A DNA stretch of 64,000 nt, from assembly GCA_003254925.1 (NCBI GenBank), contig QANZ01015860.1:33330-97329 (forward strand). The letters run 5' to 3'. The notes beneath the pieces are model-generated. The model was not told the origin of the DNA and searched no databases. It worked only from the letters and a program-made list of their open reading frames with translations. Made by a program: the position numbers and the translations under genes. Shown here piece by piece: positions 35,112 through 45,850 of this stretch. How positions within the stretch are numbered: position 1 is the stretch's first letter; each line of letters opens with the position of its first letter. The DNA is from Chamaecrista fasciculata (taxonomy: Eukaryota; Streptophyta; Magnoliopsida; Fabales; Fabaceae).

Positions 35112-36350
35112 CTAGGCAGTAACAGTTTGTTTTAAAGCAAAAGCAATTCCTTTTTCAATGCTGGCTTTAAGTTCAGGCTTAAGTGCTTCCAAGGCCTTCT
35201 GCTCATAGTCTGTCAACCCTTGGAGATCAGAGTTTATGAAGGCTTCCACACCTTTCCTTCCTAGCTTCACCCTTGAAGCAAAGAATGGAAGTTCAGTCAC
35301 TTCTGACTGTACATAACAGCATTCATACACATCTCCATCTCCGTCAAGTGCACGCAGAGATGACTCGACAAATCTAGCCGCTGCATATGCCATTGACAAT
35401 GTGGCAGACCCTGCACCTGCCTTTGCTTCCACGACTTCTGTCCCGGCATTTTGAATCCTCACGGTTAACTGTTCAACCTCTTCATCAGTGAAACTCGCAG
35501 AGGGTTTTGTCTTGGACAATAAGGGGAGAATGGTAATCCCGGCATGGCCCCCGACAACAGGAACATCAACATCAATCAGCTTCAGGTTCTTCTTCTGTGC
35601 AACAAATGTGTTTGCCCTCACAACATCCAATGTAGTAATACCAAAGAGCTTTTTCGGATCATAGACACCCTTCTGTTTCAGGACTTCTGCTGCAATAGGC
35701 ACTGTAGAGTTTACTGGGTTACTGATAATGTGGATAAAAGCATCAGGGCAATTATCCGCAACAGCTGAGACCAAGTCTCTCACTATGCCAGCATTGATGT
35801 TGAAAAGGTCATCACGAGTCATGCCTGGCTTCCTTGGAACTCCGGCTGGTATGACAACAACATTAACGCCTTTCAAACAGCTTGCTAACTCAGAAGCTCC
35901 AGTGAAATCCTTAACTTGTGAGGGAGTGTTGCAATGACTGAGATCAGCGGCAACTCCCTTGACGTTGGCAATATCGTAGAGATGCAAGTCAGAAACTAAT
36001 GGGGACATCTTGATAAGAAGAGCAAGAGGCTGACCAATTCCTCCAGCAGCACCGAGAACAGCCACTTTGAAAGAAGCTTGGGGCTGCAAATTGTATTGGA
36101 AGCTTTGGTTTTCCTTTTGTGCTTTGGGTACGACAGATGCCCACAAAGCGGAACCAGTTTCCTTGCCAGAGAAGGATGATCTGGTCTCAAAGCTCAAGAA
36201 TGACGTGGCCTTGAGACCACAAAAGTTCTTCAGAGTGTTCTGAGACTTGAGCCTCAAAGCCAAAGCTTTTGATTGAGGGAGTGCACTCCCTCTTTGGCTG
36301 AGGGAGGTGGCCGATCCGATTGTCAAGGTAGCTGCTGATGCTGATGCCAT
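35112..36350 (-). CDS. pNAD-MDH: Plastidial NAD-dependent malate dehydrogenase
   Basis: A single coding exon of 412 aa. Residues 1-80 are Ser/Ala-rich and typical of a chloroplast transit peptide. The NAD-binding start is [19 protein letters not shown]. Also visible are the mobile-loop segment [16 protein letters not shown] with substrate arginines, [13 protein letters not shown], and the catalytic-His region [17 protein letters not shown]. The enzyme interconverts malate and oxaloacetate with NAD(H) in the plastid stroma and balances redox and carbon in dark or non-green plastids; the Arabidopsis enzyme of this class is needed for embryo development. The start is [10 protein letters not shown] at 36350. 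An in-frame extension to 36371 reads through the 5'UTR intron acceptor (AG at 36360-36359), so it is not used. Confidence 0.95.
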   Translation of the reverse strand: MASASAATLTIGSATSLSQRGSALPQSKALALRLKSQNTLKNFCGLKATSFLSFETRSSFSGKETGSALWASVVPKAQKENQSFQYNLQPQASFKVAVLGAAGGIGQPLALLIKMSPLVSDLHLYDIANVKGVAADLSHCNTPSQVKDFTGASELASCLKGVNVVVIPAGVPRKPGMTRDDLFNINAGIVRDLVSAVADNCPDAFIHIISNPVNSTVPIAAEVLKQKGVYDPKKLFGITTLDVVRANTFVAQKKNLKLIDVDVPVVGGHAGITILPLLSKTKPSASFTDEEVEQLTVRIQNAGTEVVEAKAGAGSATLSMAYAAARFVESSLRALDGDGDVYECCYVQSEVTELPFFASRVKLGRKGVEAFINSDLQGLTDYEQKALEALKPELKASIEKGIAFALKQTVTA

Positions 36351-36358
36351 CTTAATCC

Positions 36359-37622
36359 CTGTGATGCACAAATAGTATCAATTTCATTTCATTAGCACAC
36401 TCAAAGATATTAAATTGAAAATGTAAAAATATTATATGTACATATAGTAACAAAAATAGAAGACAGAACAGGGGAAAAGCTAGAATGAAAAGTTAGTCAC
36501 AAGATAGTCAATCTGAAAATTAAGAGCCTGAAACTGAAACTTTCAAAAGCAAGAGAATTAGGATATAGCACTATCGACAGAAGCAGGGAAAAACAAACAG
36601 ATAGTAAATACTGCAGAAACAGCAAGCAGAAAAAGACAGCCCATTTTGTTTAAGGAAGCTGTGGGTGAGTTTAAACCCCATGACCTGCATCTTAGTTTCA
36701 TCAAGCATAAGTTATGAAGTACAGACGCATCATTTTAAGGGAGTGTCACTCCACAAGTTTCAGAATGTAAAATCATTTTTTTTTGTGATTTGACATGGCA
36801 AAAAAATAGTAGAAATCAATCGTGTATGACATATGTGATGAATAGATATTATAATTTTTAAAATTTTCATCAAGATCTATAGGTATCTTTAATTGTCTCT
36901 TCCGTGTTCGTGTCTAAGCTTCATAGAGCATAAGGAAGAATTACATAAGACTTAAAGTTTATAGCCTAGAAAGCCAGGATTTAAAGACTTTTCATATTGT
37001 ATTGAAGTTATTTGACCTGAAAAAAAGAAGAAAAAAAATTGAATCAGCCGGCTATTAATGAATCAAGCATAAATCTCAAGACCTTGGCTCAATGTTCATT
37101 GCTGCAAAACATTTAGCTTCTCATATTGATCAGGAATTCTCAATAAAGCAAGAAAAAACATTATGCTTGTAAAATTCAGGTAAACCACAAATATCACGTG
37201 TAACACATGACAACAACAACAGCACGTAGCTATATGCTATTCTGTTCATTTCAGGGTGAGTCCATTAATCCTGATATTGTGTTCTTATATTCATTAGGTA
37301 AATATTACACAGAATCAGAATAAAGGGATTGACAACGAACACCAATCTTCACAATATCCTTCATCAAACTCATTTTCAATAAAAGGGATTGACTCTAATT
37401 CGATTCAAAAACCAAACATCAATCAATAAGACAGAATAAAAACCCATCAACCAGGAAAGAGGAGGAAGCTGCAACATCATGAAAGCTACAAACTTTGAAA
37501 AATTCTGAAACAACCAGATCTAAAGGCATAAACCGCCTAGAACAACAAAATTGACGCAGAGAAACACAAACATTTGAGAAAAGAAAAAAAAATGACAGAA
37601 ATTGCAAGCGAAAAAAACGTAC
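36359..37622 (-). other. 5'UTR intron of the malate dehydrogenase gene
   Basis: On the minus strand, TTTCTTTAAG|GTACGT at 37623/37622 is a strong donor and GTGCATCACAG|GGATTAAG at 36359/36358 the acceptor, eight bases before the ATG. The intron of about 1.26 kb separates the coding exon from an untranslated first exon starting near 37700-37860. Leader introns of this kind often raise expression in plants. The ORFs within are not supported. Confidence 0.7.
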
Positions 37623-37869
37623 CTTAAAGAAACTCGAACTGGGGTATGGAGAGGGAAGGAGAGTATCTGAAAAAAGCGAGCTTTAAGGTTTAAGCTTTGG
37701 GTTAGGTGGTAGAAAATGGGAAAAGAGAGAAGCTTTAAGTTTTTTTCCGAAGCACAATATGAGCCCTTTGCGTTTGGAAACTCCGCCAATGGGCTTCGTA
37801 CAAATCACTGCTTCCTTCAAATGCAAAGTTAGGGAGTGAACCGTGAACGATACTGATAATCTGATATGC

Positions 37870-39429
37870 TCTTTCTCTCTGACTCTTAAACCCTCTGTGT
37901 ATAAATGGAATCTACGTCATTTGTCCCCAGAATCTACCCCAATTTATATTTCTTTTTCCTTTTCTTACCGCTTAATCTTGACGCTTCATCAATACCCACT
38001 TCAACGGCTTTGATATTTCCAAGATTTTATTTTTATACTGTTATTTTTGTTTGTTTATTTATTTATTTACTTTAACATCCTCTTAACTTTCTTGGATCTC
38101 TCAGCCAAGTTTTTCGAGCCTATGTTTTTGGTGGAACACTAGTTGCAGTTTTTTTTCTTTATAAGATAAGAAATTCATAGGACATATTTAGAGGTGTTGA
38201 TTTATTAAAACAGCTAATATATTCAATGAAAATTACCAACAAAGTTACAAAGTTTTCTAAAATTTGAAATAAAGGGGCTTTTTTAAAAGAAAAGTATATA
38301 TGAGCATTTAATGTATATTAACATATTAAGCATGGAGGGGAAAAAATTCCAAAGTTCCCAAGAGAGTAAGGGTATATTTGGATGGGGTGTCAATGGGGGA
38401 ATGGAGAGGAGAGGAGAGGAAGAGACAAAAGATAAAAAAAAAATATNTGGGAAAAATTTCCGAAGTTCCCAAGAGAGTAAAAAGAGTTTCAAAAAGGAGG
38501 GGAAATGGGTTAATAACACCAAAGGAGACAAATATGAGAATCAGAACAAATTGCCATGGTAACTCATTTAAATTTGCTAAATCCTAAAAAAGAAATATTG
38601 TACTTGATTATTCCTAAACCTGTGCGTTATCTTCATCTCTTTTTTCTTTCTTTCTTTTTTTAATCCCTCGCAGTTTTTTTTGGTATTACTGGATTCTTAA
38701 AGGCAACCATGACATATGAACAANATATTTATACCCGCACGGGTATGGGTAAGGGTATGGGGATGATAATCTCTGATGGGTATGGGGATTAAGGTACCCT
38801 ACCCATACCCTACCCATGATCATCCCTAAGACCAACCATGAAACTTTCAAAAGTTGATCTCAGCAGGGAAAAACTTCAAAGGGTGAAGTTGATAAAATAT
38901 TAGATTGCAGGGTCAATTGTATGAATTTGAGATTACATCGCCACCTAGGGTTAACCTTTACCAACTCTGGCTCTTGGCTTGCCCAAGAGGTATATGGCCA
39001 CATTTTTTTCTGAATTGCAATCAAAAGACAACATTAAGGTCTGTTCAGTTGTAATCGATATTACATAATAGACATAGACATGTCATTTACTTAATCTAAA
39101 ATATCCCTTGTTTTCCTTTCCTTACAGTTTCTGTCAAATTCTCAAAAGAAAAAAGTTTGCATATGATGATATCAGACAGATAGAAGCATATATGTATAGA
39201 TAAATATGCAATTAGATATTGTCTATTGACCCCCAAGACAAAAAAAAAAGGTAGGACAGTAAAATAATGCAGGTCAATTTATACATACAACTTAAAGCCT
39301 AAATCTTGAGTTCCAGAATGGCTTAAACTCTTGCAAGAGAAGATCCTCAATCATCTCCTTTAGAAAAATACAATGAAAATTGGATGATAATAATAAGGAC
39401 TGTGATGATGATGATGATTGAGTTCAACT
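37870..39429. other. Intergenic with small repeats
   Basis: Upstream of the malate dehydrogenase and downstream of CHLP. 'aaattccaaagttcccaagagagta' (38344) and 'aatttccgaagttcccaagagagta' (38455) are a short direct repeat. The last 150 bases are probably the CHLP 3'UTR. Single Ns occur near 38446 and 38724. Confidence 0.45.
38731..38828. mobile_element. Short MITE rich in GGGTATGGG
   Basis: 'cccgcacgggtatgggtaag' on the left pairs with 'taccctacccataccctaccc' on the right, with 'gatgataatc' and 'gatcatccc' inside. This resembles the remains of a hAT-like family with 'acccgcgggtaccc' ends. No duplication was resolved. Confidence 0.4.
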
Positions 39430-40913
39430 TCATACATTAAGCTTCTCCATCTCCCTCCTGATTGCATTAGCCCTCACCAAGCTCCCAATTGTATTAATGG
39501 CCAACTTCAAATCTTGCAGTGGATTCCCAGGTGCCACAGTCTTATACAAATAGCTATCAAATGTCATCTTCTGCACATACTCATCTGCACACATCTCCAC
39601 AAACGCCTCTCTCGCAGGATTTGACCTATAAAACACCTTCTGCAAAATATCCAACACCTTATAAGTTGGCCAATACGTTTTATCCCATTTCTCCAAGTAC
39701 TTCCTCAAATCCCCTTCTTCCACCATCCTCTTCCCATTTTCTGACCCCTCTACTATTGCTTCTGCACACATTCTTCCACTTTTCGCCGCGAAATAGATCC
39801 CCTCGCCGGAGCATTTCGTCACATAGCCGGCGGCATCACCCACTAATGCTACCCTCCCCGACAACCTCCGTGGTCGTGGGTGTTCTGGAATAGGATGTGC
39901 CTCCACTCGTATGATTTTCCCTCCCAAAATCTTGTCTTTTGCTCTGTTTCTAGTTGCGAGCTGGAATTTCTTTATGTCTCCTTTGTGTGTCACCGTGCCT
40001 GTTCCTACAGCCACGTGGTCGCATTTCGGAAACACCCACCCGTAGAAATCGGGAGAAACATCATCTCCTACATACATCTCTGCTAAATCCTCGTAATACA
40101 CCATCTTGTCGTTGGGGATTCTTATCCTCTCCTGAAAAAAAAAAAAATCCAAACTTTTTCAGAAATTTGAAACACCCATGACTAAAAAACTCAGATTCGA
40201 AAGAAAACTTTTTAATTTACCTGAAACGCGATAGCATACTCGTAATCGCCGGCGTTAATAGACTTGGCGACTCTGGAATTAGCCCCATCGGCTCCAATCA
40301 CAGCATCGACTTCCAATGTTCGCTTTTCTCCCACTCCGCCGGCTTTTCCGTCGTAGCCGGAAAAATGCAAAACGTACGGCGAGTTCTTATCTTTGGGCAT
40401 ATCCATTTTCAGAAACAACCCGTTTATAATATTCGCCCCATTTTCTTTGGCCCGATCTCTGAGATACGCGTCGAGAACTTCACGCCGGACCATTCCGATG
40501 TACTCGTGGGGTTTTAAAGTCCGGCCGATATCGACGGCGACGTTCGACGGAGAAATCATCTTCATTTTGGTGACACGGCGGTCGATGATGTCTAACGGTA
40601 AATCGAACTCTCCGACCATACACAGAGGAATAGCTCCGCCGCAGGGCTTGCAATTGTCCATCTTGCGCTCTATTAGGAATGTTTCAATGCCGCCTTTCGC
40701 TAACGTTTCGGCGGCTGCGCCGCCGGCGGGTCCGCCGCCGATGACGGCGACCCGGAGGTTTCGACCCGATATCTGAGGGCTGGATTTTGCGGCGGCGATT
40801 TTGAGCTGACGGCGACGGAGATGGATGGGGTTGGTGGTGGCGGCGAAGTGGGTGTTCTTCTCCGGCGAGACTTGCCGGAGTCCGACGAAGGATTTGAGAG
40901 CAATGGAGTTCAT
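39430..40913 (-). CDS. CHLP: Geranylgeranyl diphosphate reductase, chloroplastic
   Basis: Two exons, 40913-40221 and 40131-39430; product 464 aa, normal for the family. Residues 1-50 look like a plastid transit peptide. The FAD-binding Rossmann motif VAVIGGGPAGGAAAETLAKG follows, then CKPCGGAIPLCMVGEF. Exon 2 has RVALVGDAAGYVTKCSGEGI, the second FAD contact, and ends in the usual RREMEKLNV. The enzyme reduces the geranylgeranyl group to phytyl with NADPH, supplying chlorophyll, tocopherol and phylloquinone synthesis at the thylakoid or envelope. The intron is short (89 bp) with a T-rich acceptor tract. A GATAAGG I-box lies at 41077-41083 upstream, consistent with light regulation. Confidence 0.96.
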
Positions 40914-40998
40914 GGTGTTTGTTTGATCGGAGGGATGGATGGCTGAGAAGTGAGAAGTGAGAGTGTGAGTGTGTAAGGGATTTCGATATTTTTTTTAT

Positions 40999-41083
40999 TT
41001 TATATTGATGGTGGATATCGTTTAGGATAGGAGGGAATCTGAGCCGTTCGATAAAGGAAACTGGCGGTGGAGATTTGATAAGG
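40999..41083 (-). promoter_or_regulatory. CHLP promoter: TATA-like box and I-box
   Basis: On the minus strand TATAAA lies at 41004-40999, about 88 bases upstream of the ATG. GATAAGG at 41077-41083 (plus strand) matches the I-box seen in light-responsive photosynthesis genes. The motif is short and could be chance. Confidence 0.4.
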
Positions 41084-41212
41084 ATAATAAGAGATAGATT
41101 CTCAGTATGGTCTTGTACTCTAGTCTCGCTACTGTTCTTTCTAGTTTCAGGACTTGGCTTTGGCTTGGCTTCTCCACTAATTAATTTGATATTTTAATGT
41201 TTAATTATAAAA

Positions 41213-42061
41213 AGGGTTAAAGTGCAATTTTAGTCCCTTATCTTTGGAATAAGTTATAATCTAGCCTTTTATGTTTTTTTCTTGCAATTTTTGTCTTATA
41301 TATTTTTCAAAAGTTTTACGCATCATTGGACTTGAAACCACGGGTTGCTTGTGAGTTGCTTGTTCATATCTCTCTTGCGAGTTGCTGGTTCAAAACAATG
41401 ATTTATTCTTGACGAGTCATTTTTTTGTCTAGATAGAACTGTCAACAAAAAGGTTAAAATTAGCTCAGTGGGCCGCTTATGCCGTAGTAAAAAAAAAAGT
41501 TGGTCATATATCTCGTTTCAAGTTCAATTGTGACAAGTTCAGAACTATGTGTTACTCTTAAAGAGTTGTTTTTTTCTGTTCAATTAAGACAATCAGCACA
41601 TCATTAAATCAAATTGGTATTGAATATAGTTCAGCAACCAAAAAATAAAAATTTATGAAAAATCACTTTCGAACTTTATTTAACCTCATTTGTTGATGAT
41701 CCTAACTAACAGAATAATGACTTATCAAAAGTAACCTTCTAGCTCTAAACTCGTTATAATTGGACTTCAAACAAAATAAATATGATCAACTTCGCTCGTT
41801 TGACTTTCAAAGTCCTATTTGATATTGTTTGCTGGTGGTTTCAACTAGACAAAGAAAATATTCGTTAAGAATAACTAGTGGCTTTAAACTTGTGACAATC
41901 GAGATTAAAACAAGAAAAATATAACCACATTCCGTCATTGAGACTAATAAGTGAAACTTTTGAAAAAGATACAAGACCAAAATTACCAAAAAAAAAAAGA
42001 TAAAGGCTAGATTGTAACTTAACCTAAAGAGAATGGATCAAAACTATACTTTAGCCCAAAA
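41213..42061. mobile_element. Foldback element with about 110-bp inverted ends
   Basis: 'gggttaaagtgcaattttagtcc' at 41213 pairs with the reverse of 'ggatcaaaactatactttagccc' ending at about 42058; 'ttataatctagcc' pairs with 'ggctagattgtaa', and 'ttttcaaaagtttt' with 'aaacttttgaaaa'. The interior has phrases such as 'gaactttatttaacctcatttgttgatgatcc' of the kind found in 49437-51066. Non-coding. Confidence 0.65.
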
Positions 42062-42364
42062 AAACTAATGGTGCTTTATAAATCAATCATTTGAATTTTT
42101 TAAACATGGATTAAAGTGCAGTTGAAAATAATAAAAACGTTTTAAAAGATAAAAATATCCGGTTTCAATAAAAACAAGGGTGGTGCCGTGGTGACTGGTG
42201 GTGGTGCATTTCATAATTTTCATTGGACACGTTAATATGAATGAGTGGTTGTGGTGTTGCCACGTTCTGCTACTTTCTGCTTTGTGTTGTAGGATTTGAT
42301 CTTTTTGGCGTCGTTAGTTTTCTAAGCGAATGCCCGATGGTTGTTATTCACATCTTGAGATTTT

Positions 42365-42800
42365 CTTTTTCTTTTTGGTCAAAATATCAAGGTCAAATTG
42401 TAAATTTGGTCTCATATCTTTTGCTAAGTTTCCAATTTGGTCTTTCATATTTTTTTTGTTGCACTTTTAGTCACATATCTTTGCAAAAGGTCCGAATTTG
42501 ATCTCATATATTTTGGTCAAGTTACAGAATTGGTCTCATATATTTGTAAAAGGATCAACTAATTGTAAAGAAATGGATTAGTTGATCCTTTTGCAAAGAT
42601 ATAAGACTACTTCTTCACCTGACCCAAAAATATAGGATTAATTTTTCTATTGACTCAAAGATATGGCATCTAATCTGCAACAAAAAAAAATAAAACAAAA
42701 TTGAGAATTGACCCAAAGATATGAGACCAAAAGTATAATAAAAAAAATATGAGACCAAAATAAAAAAAATTGAACAAAAAATACGGGACGAAATTTGTAT
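42365..42800. mobile_element. Foldback element, TTTGGTC-rich
   Basis: The left half reads 'aatttggtctcatatctttt' repeatedly and the right half 'aaagatatgagaccaaa'. The centre is a tight palindrome, 'ggatcaactaat' / 'attagttgatcc' (42552-42586). Short overlapping ORFs on both strands are by-products of the inverted structure. Confidence 0.65.
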
Positions 42801-43192
42801 TTTCACCAAATATCAAACTCTATCGACTATCTCAAACTCATGAATCGTAATCTCATCTTATGCCTTTTCCATGTAAAGACCTTGTGTGCTCTTTTCTGGC
42901 AACTGTCACACTGTAAAGCAAGCTCGTGAAATTGTACTCTATAGTCCATACTATTACTACAATTAAATATTTTAATTATATTTTTACATTAATTATTATC
43001 AGATAAATTCAGCGGACTGAATTGGATCTAATTTACAATTTTTTTTTTAAAAATTAAGTATGTAAATCAAATTCTAAAAATCGAGTTATCAACTTCTATA
43101 TATTTTTTAAGGTTAGATTGTTGTTTATCTAAAAAATAATATTACAAATTTACAAAAATTTTAAGGCTTTGTATTATTTTGTTAGCCTTTTT
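42801..43192. other. Intergenic, no gene seen
   Basis: AT-rich sequence ending in a T run at the assembly gap. Confidence 0.4.
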
Positions 43193-43233
43193 NNNNNNNN
43201 NNNNNNNNNNNNNNNNNNNNNNNNNNNNNNNNN
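43193..43233. other. Assembly gap (41 N)
   Basis: Run of N between a poly-T and a poly-A tract, so probably an unresolved low-complexity or inverted-repeat region. Confidence 0.99.
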
Positions 43234-43359
43234 AAAAAAAAAAAGAAAAAAAGATATAAACCTTTTCGAATCCGGATTTATAGGTTAATCTTTGAAGCTG
43301 TTGTCTGATTCACGGAAATCCTCAAGCTGCATCATATAATGTCTAAGTTCAACTGAATC

Positions 43360-43403
43360 AACTCAAGTGAATTTTTTCGGCCAAACAAAAAAAACTCAAG
43401 TGA
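43360..43403 (-). mobile_element. Micro-insertion: 22 nt between 11-bp direct repeats
   Basis: AACTCAAGTGA at 43360-43370 and 43393-43403 flanks ATTTTTTCGGCCAAACAAAAAA. The poly-T plus CGGCCAA core resembles the GGCCAA in the insertion at 3757-3775. The duplication is shorter than in the other cases. Confidence 0.45.
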
Positions 43404-43503
43404 CTTTTATTTATCCACAAAAATTATAATAAAACGAAACAAACAACACAGGCCTAATATAATGTCAACAGGCCCAAATAGGCCAAGTGACGCATTAGTG
43501 ATT

Positions 43504-43555
43504 TGTGAAAAAGTAATTTATTTATTTTTTTGGTAAGCTGTGAAAAAGTAATTTA
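43504..43555 (-). mobile_element. Micro-insertion: 18 nt between 17-bp direct repeats
   Basis: TGTGAAAAAGTAATTTA at 43504-43520 and 43539-43555 is perfect. The 18 nt between are T-rich followed by GGTAAGC. Read on the minus strand this is GCTTACC plus poly(A), like a LINE tail with almost no body. Confidence 0.6.
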
Positions 43556-44026
43556 ATTTTCATTGTGAAGAATAATTTTATATGAATTTTATTTTATCAA
43601 AAATATCATATAATTATATAATAATAAATAATATAAAATAAAATGATGATAATAATAATTTTTAAGATCCATTATATTTTTTCTATAAATTTTCCTTTAA
43701 AAAGTAATTTTTATATTAAAAAAAGTTAAAAATTTATTAACTTATGGGCCAATCTGTTTAGCTTGTGAGTAGGATGGGTAAAGTAAACCTGTATACCCAA
43801 GTCTGATTCTATCCTATTTGACAGTGTGTCTCTCACAGTCTCATAAAAGGAAGTGGTTGTGGTCTTGTCTTGTGGACATGTGGTCAATTTTTTTATTGGA
43901 GTTTAAAATTTACCTCCCCAATGAACAATTTTAGTTGTTAGTATTGCATTGTTGTGTATCTTGAAAAATTTTCTAAATGATGACTTTGCTCAATATATAT
44001 ATATATATATCAAAAGAAAGGGATCG
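43556..44026. other. Intergenic, no gene seen
   Basis: AT-rich; a TA microsatellite lies at about 43995-44010. Confidence 0.4.
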
Positions 44027-44218
44027 GATCCTTTAAAGTTCCTTTCTCTACATTTCTAGTAGAGTTAGAGATAAAATAAGAAGAATAGAGAGAAAATATG
44101 AAATTCATGAAATAAAAATATATAAAATCATATTTTATCTTTCTCTCTCTTCTTTTTTCTTCCTTTCTCTCTCATATTCATAAGAAACGTAGAGAAAAGA
44201 ACTTTAGATGATCCATTT
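44027..44218. mobile_element. MITE with GGATCCTTTAAAGTTC-type ends
   Basis: 'ggatcctttaaagttcctttctctac' on the left pairs with 'gtagagaaaagaactttagatgatcc' on the right. The middle has 'agagagaaaatatg' / 'catattttatctttctctct' inverted. No coding capacity. Confidence 0.6.
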
Positions 44219-44344
44219 CACAAAAGAATAAGCACGATATATAAAATAATTTTATTTTGTAAAATATGAAGATGCTCTTAACAGACTAGACTAATACCTG
44301 ACAACATTTACATGAAAGATGCTCTTAACCATAGTGCAAAAAAT

Positions 44345-44430
44345 CGGACCGGTCATCAAACTGGTGGAAGGCTCGGGTCACTGGTTCAATGGTTCAACCG
44401 TTGGGTCATTGGTTTAACTGGTTGAGCCAA
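44345..44430. mobile_element. Fragment of the GGTTCAACCGG element
   Basis: 'cggaccggtcatc', 'gctcgggtcactggttcaat' and 'actggttgagcc' match the left end of 17440-18630. Only about 90 bp of the end is present, with no opposite end nearby. Confidence 0.55.
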
Positions 44431-44664
44431 TAGAAGTGCTAAAAGAAAAGTTATTTGTCGACTTGATGCCAAATCAATGCATCCTCATCTCATGAACAAC
44501 TACATTGAAAATTATTAGTTCATCCCCGTTTAATTAATAAATATATATAACTAACAAGGTTTGTAGCACTATGAATGATCCAAACAGATCTTAATCATCA
44601 TAAGAACTTTGGATACATGCATATTACTAAGGCTTCATTCATTTTCAAAGAAAGATAATCTTAA
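44431..44664. other. Intergenic, no gene seen
   Basis: No feature recognised. Confidence 0.4.
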
Positions 44665-45125
44665 AGCAAAAGTGCATTTTTCGTCTACATACTTTACATT
44701 AATTTTCAATATTGTCTCCTAAGTTTGTTTACTATCAATTTTATCCCAAAAATTTTATATTTTAGTCGATTTTATCATTTGCTTCTATTTCATTCAATGA
44801 ATTAATGGTAGACTTCAAATGGTAAAGTTGTTAAGAAAAAATATTCAAATTCTAACTCAAATTAGAAATTATGGTAGAGCACTCATTAATTTATTGANGA
44901 CTAATGATATAATGTAAAGTTGTTAAGAAAAGAGATTCAAATTCTAACTCAAATTAGAAATTATGGTAGAGCACTCATTAATTTATTGAATGAAGATAGG
45001 AAAATGATAAAATCGACAAATATGTAAAACTTTGGGAATAAAGTTGACAGTAAACAAATTTTGGGGATAAAATTGAAAATTGATGTAATGTTTGGAGATG
45101 AAAAATACAATTTTGCCTATTTTAA
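44665..45125. mobile_element. Foldback element with duplicated centre
   Basis: 'gcaaaagtgcatttttcgtc' and 'ttgtttactatcaattttatccc' on the left are matched in reverse by 'gggaataaagttgacagtaaacaa' and 'gatgaaaaatacaattttgcc' on the right. Within the loop a segment of about 75 bp beginning 'gtaaagttgttaagaaa' and ending 'gcactcattaatttattga' occurs twice in direct order (about 44822-44897 and 44915-44989). A single N sits near the junction at 44898. Confidence 0.65.
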
Positions 45126-45370
45126 GCATAGAGAACAAGAAATTCATTAATTAATGAGGTGTGATATATTATTTATGTAAGTAAAAGTTCAACTGAAATT
45201 CCAGGTTCATGAACAAACATGAAGACTCTGAGAGTCTGAGTTAATTACCACATTAACATTACTCACTAATCTAAATTAAGCACTAGATCTCTCTCATGGT
45301 ACATGCATACATTCATACATAGAAATATATATGTATATATAGAAGGTTTCTAGGAATTAAATTTGACACA

Positions 45371-45850
45371 TTATGGTGGTCCTCTTGGAGTGTGACGACC
45401 ATTAGCCCCAGATGATGGGTAGTCATGAAGTTCCAAGTCCATCCTCTTCCTCATGCTTGGCTCCTCCTGCAGTTGCAAGTTTTCCTCTGTTGTAATCTGT
45501 TAATTATTTGTACATACAAAGAGAACACAAGTTAATTAATTAATTGGTAATTAAGAAGTATTGCATGTATGAAAAATAATGTGTTATAAGCAATTCAAGC
45601 ATGATGTAAGTACCTTTTCGGCATTTTCCAGAGCATCAAGATGAACTTGAGGAACTTGCATAAGCCTTTCACTTCCTGCTCGATCATAATAATTAAAAAC
45701 AAACATGAAGAAGAAGGATGGGAAAGGAAGTATATATTATAAAAACAGTGAAGGAATTGACATACTTGTAATTGGGGCTGCTTTCAAGCATATAAGATGA
45801 GAGAGACCAAGGAAGATCAGAAAAAGACGACAGAGAGTGCCTGCTGCCAT
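45371..45850 (-). CDS. PSY-type tyrosine-sulfated peptide precursor
   Basis: Three exons: 45850-45766, 45675-45614 and 45496-45371; product 90 aa. Residues 1-23 are a signal peptide (MAAGTLCRLFLIFLGLSHL...). A variable pro-region follows. The C-terminus is DYPSSGANGRHTPRGPP (residues 74-90), which fits the PSY motif: an Asp-Tyr pair at the start where Tyr is sulfated, then AN and H-x-P spacing as in Arabidopsis PSY1 (DYGDPSANPKHDPGVPPS). PSY peptides promote cell expansion and balance growth against stress through PSYR-type receptor kinases. No ORF caller would show the gene because the exons are short. Acidic residues precede the Tyr (MDLELHDY), as sulfation requires. Confidence 0.88.

Noticed and set aside
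36351-36371. Seven-residue N-terminal extension of malate dehydrogenase
   Set aside because: It crosses a strong splice acceptor (AG at 36360-36359). The family start is MASASA, and the extension is intron.
39519-39893. 124-aa plus-strand ORF opposite CHLP
   Set aside because: Shadow of CHLP exon 2; Pro/Ser/Leu-rich with no motif.
41455-41510. Possible tRNA-derived SINE ('agctcagtgggccgc' plus A-run)
   Set aside because: Only an A-box-like phrase is present, with no B box and no flanking duplication; it sits in a foldback element.
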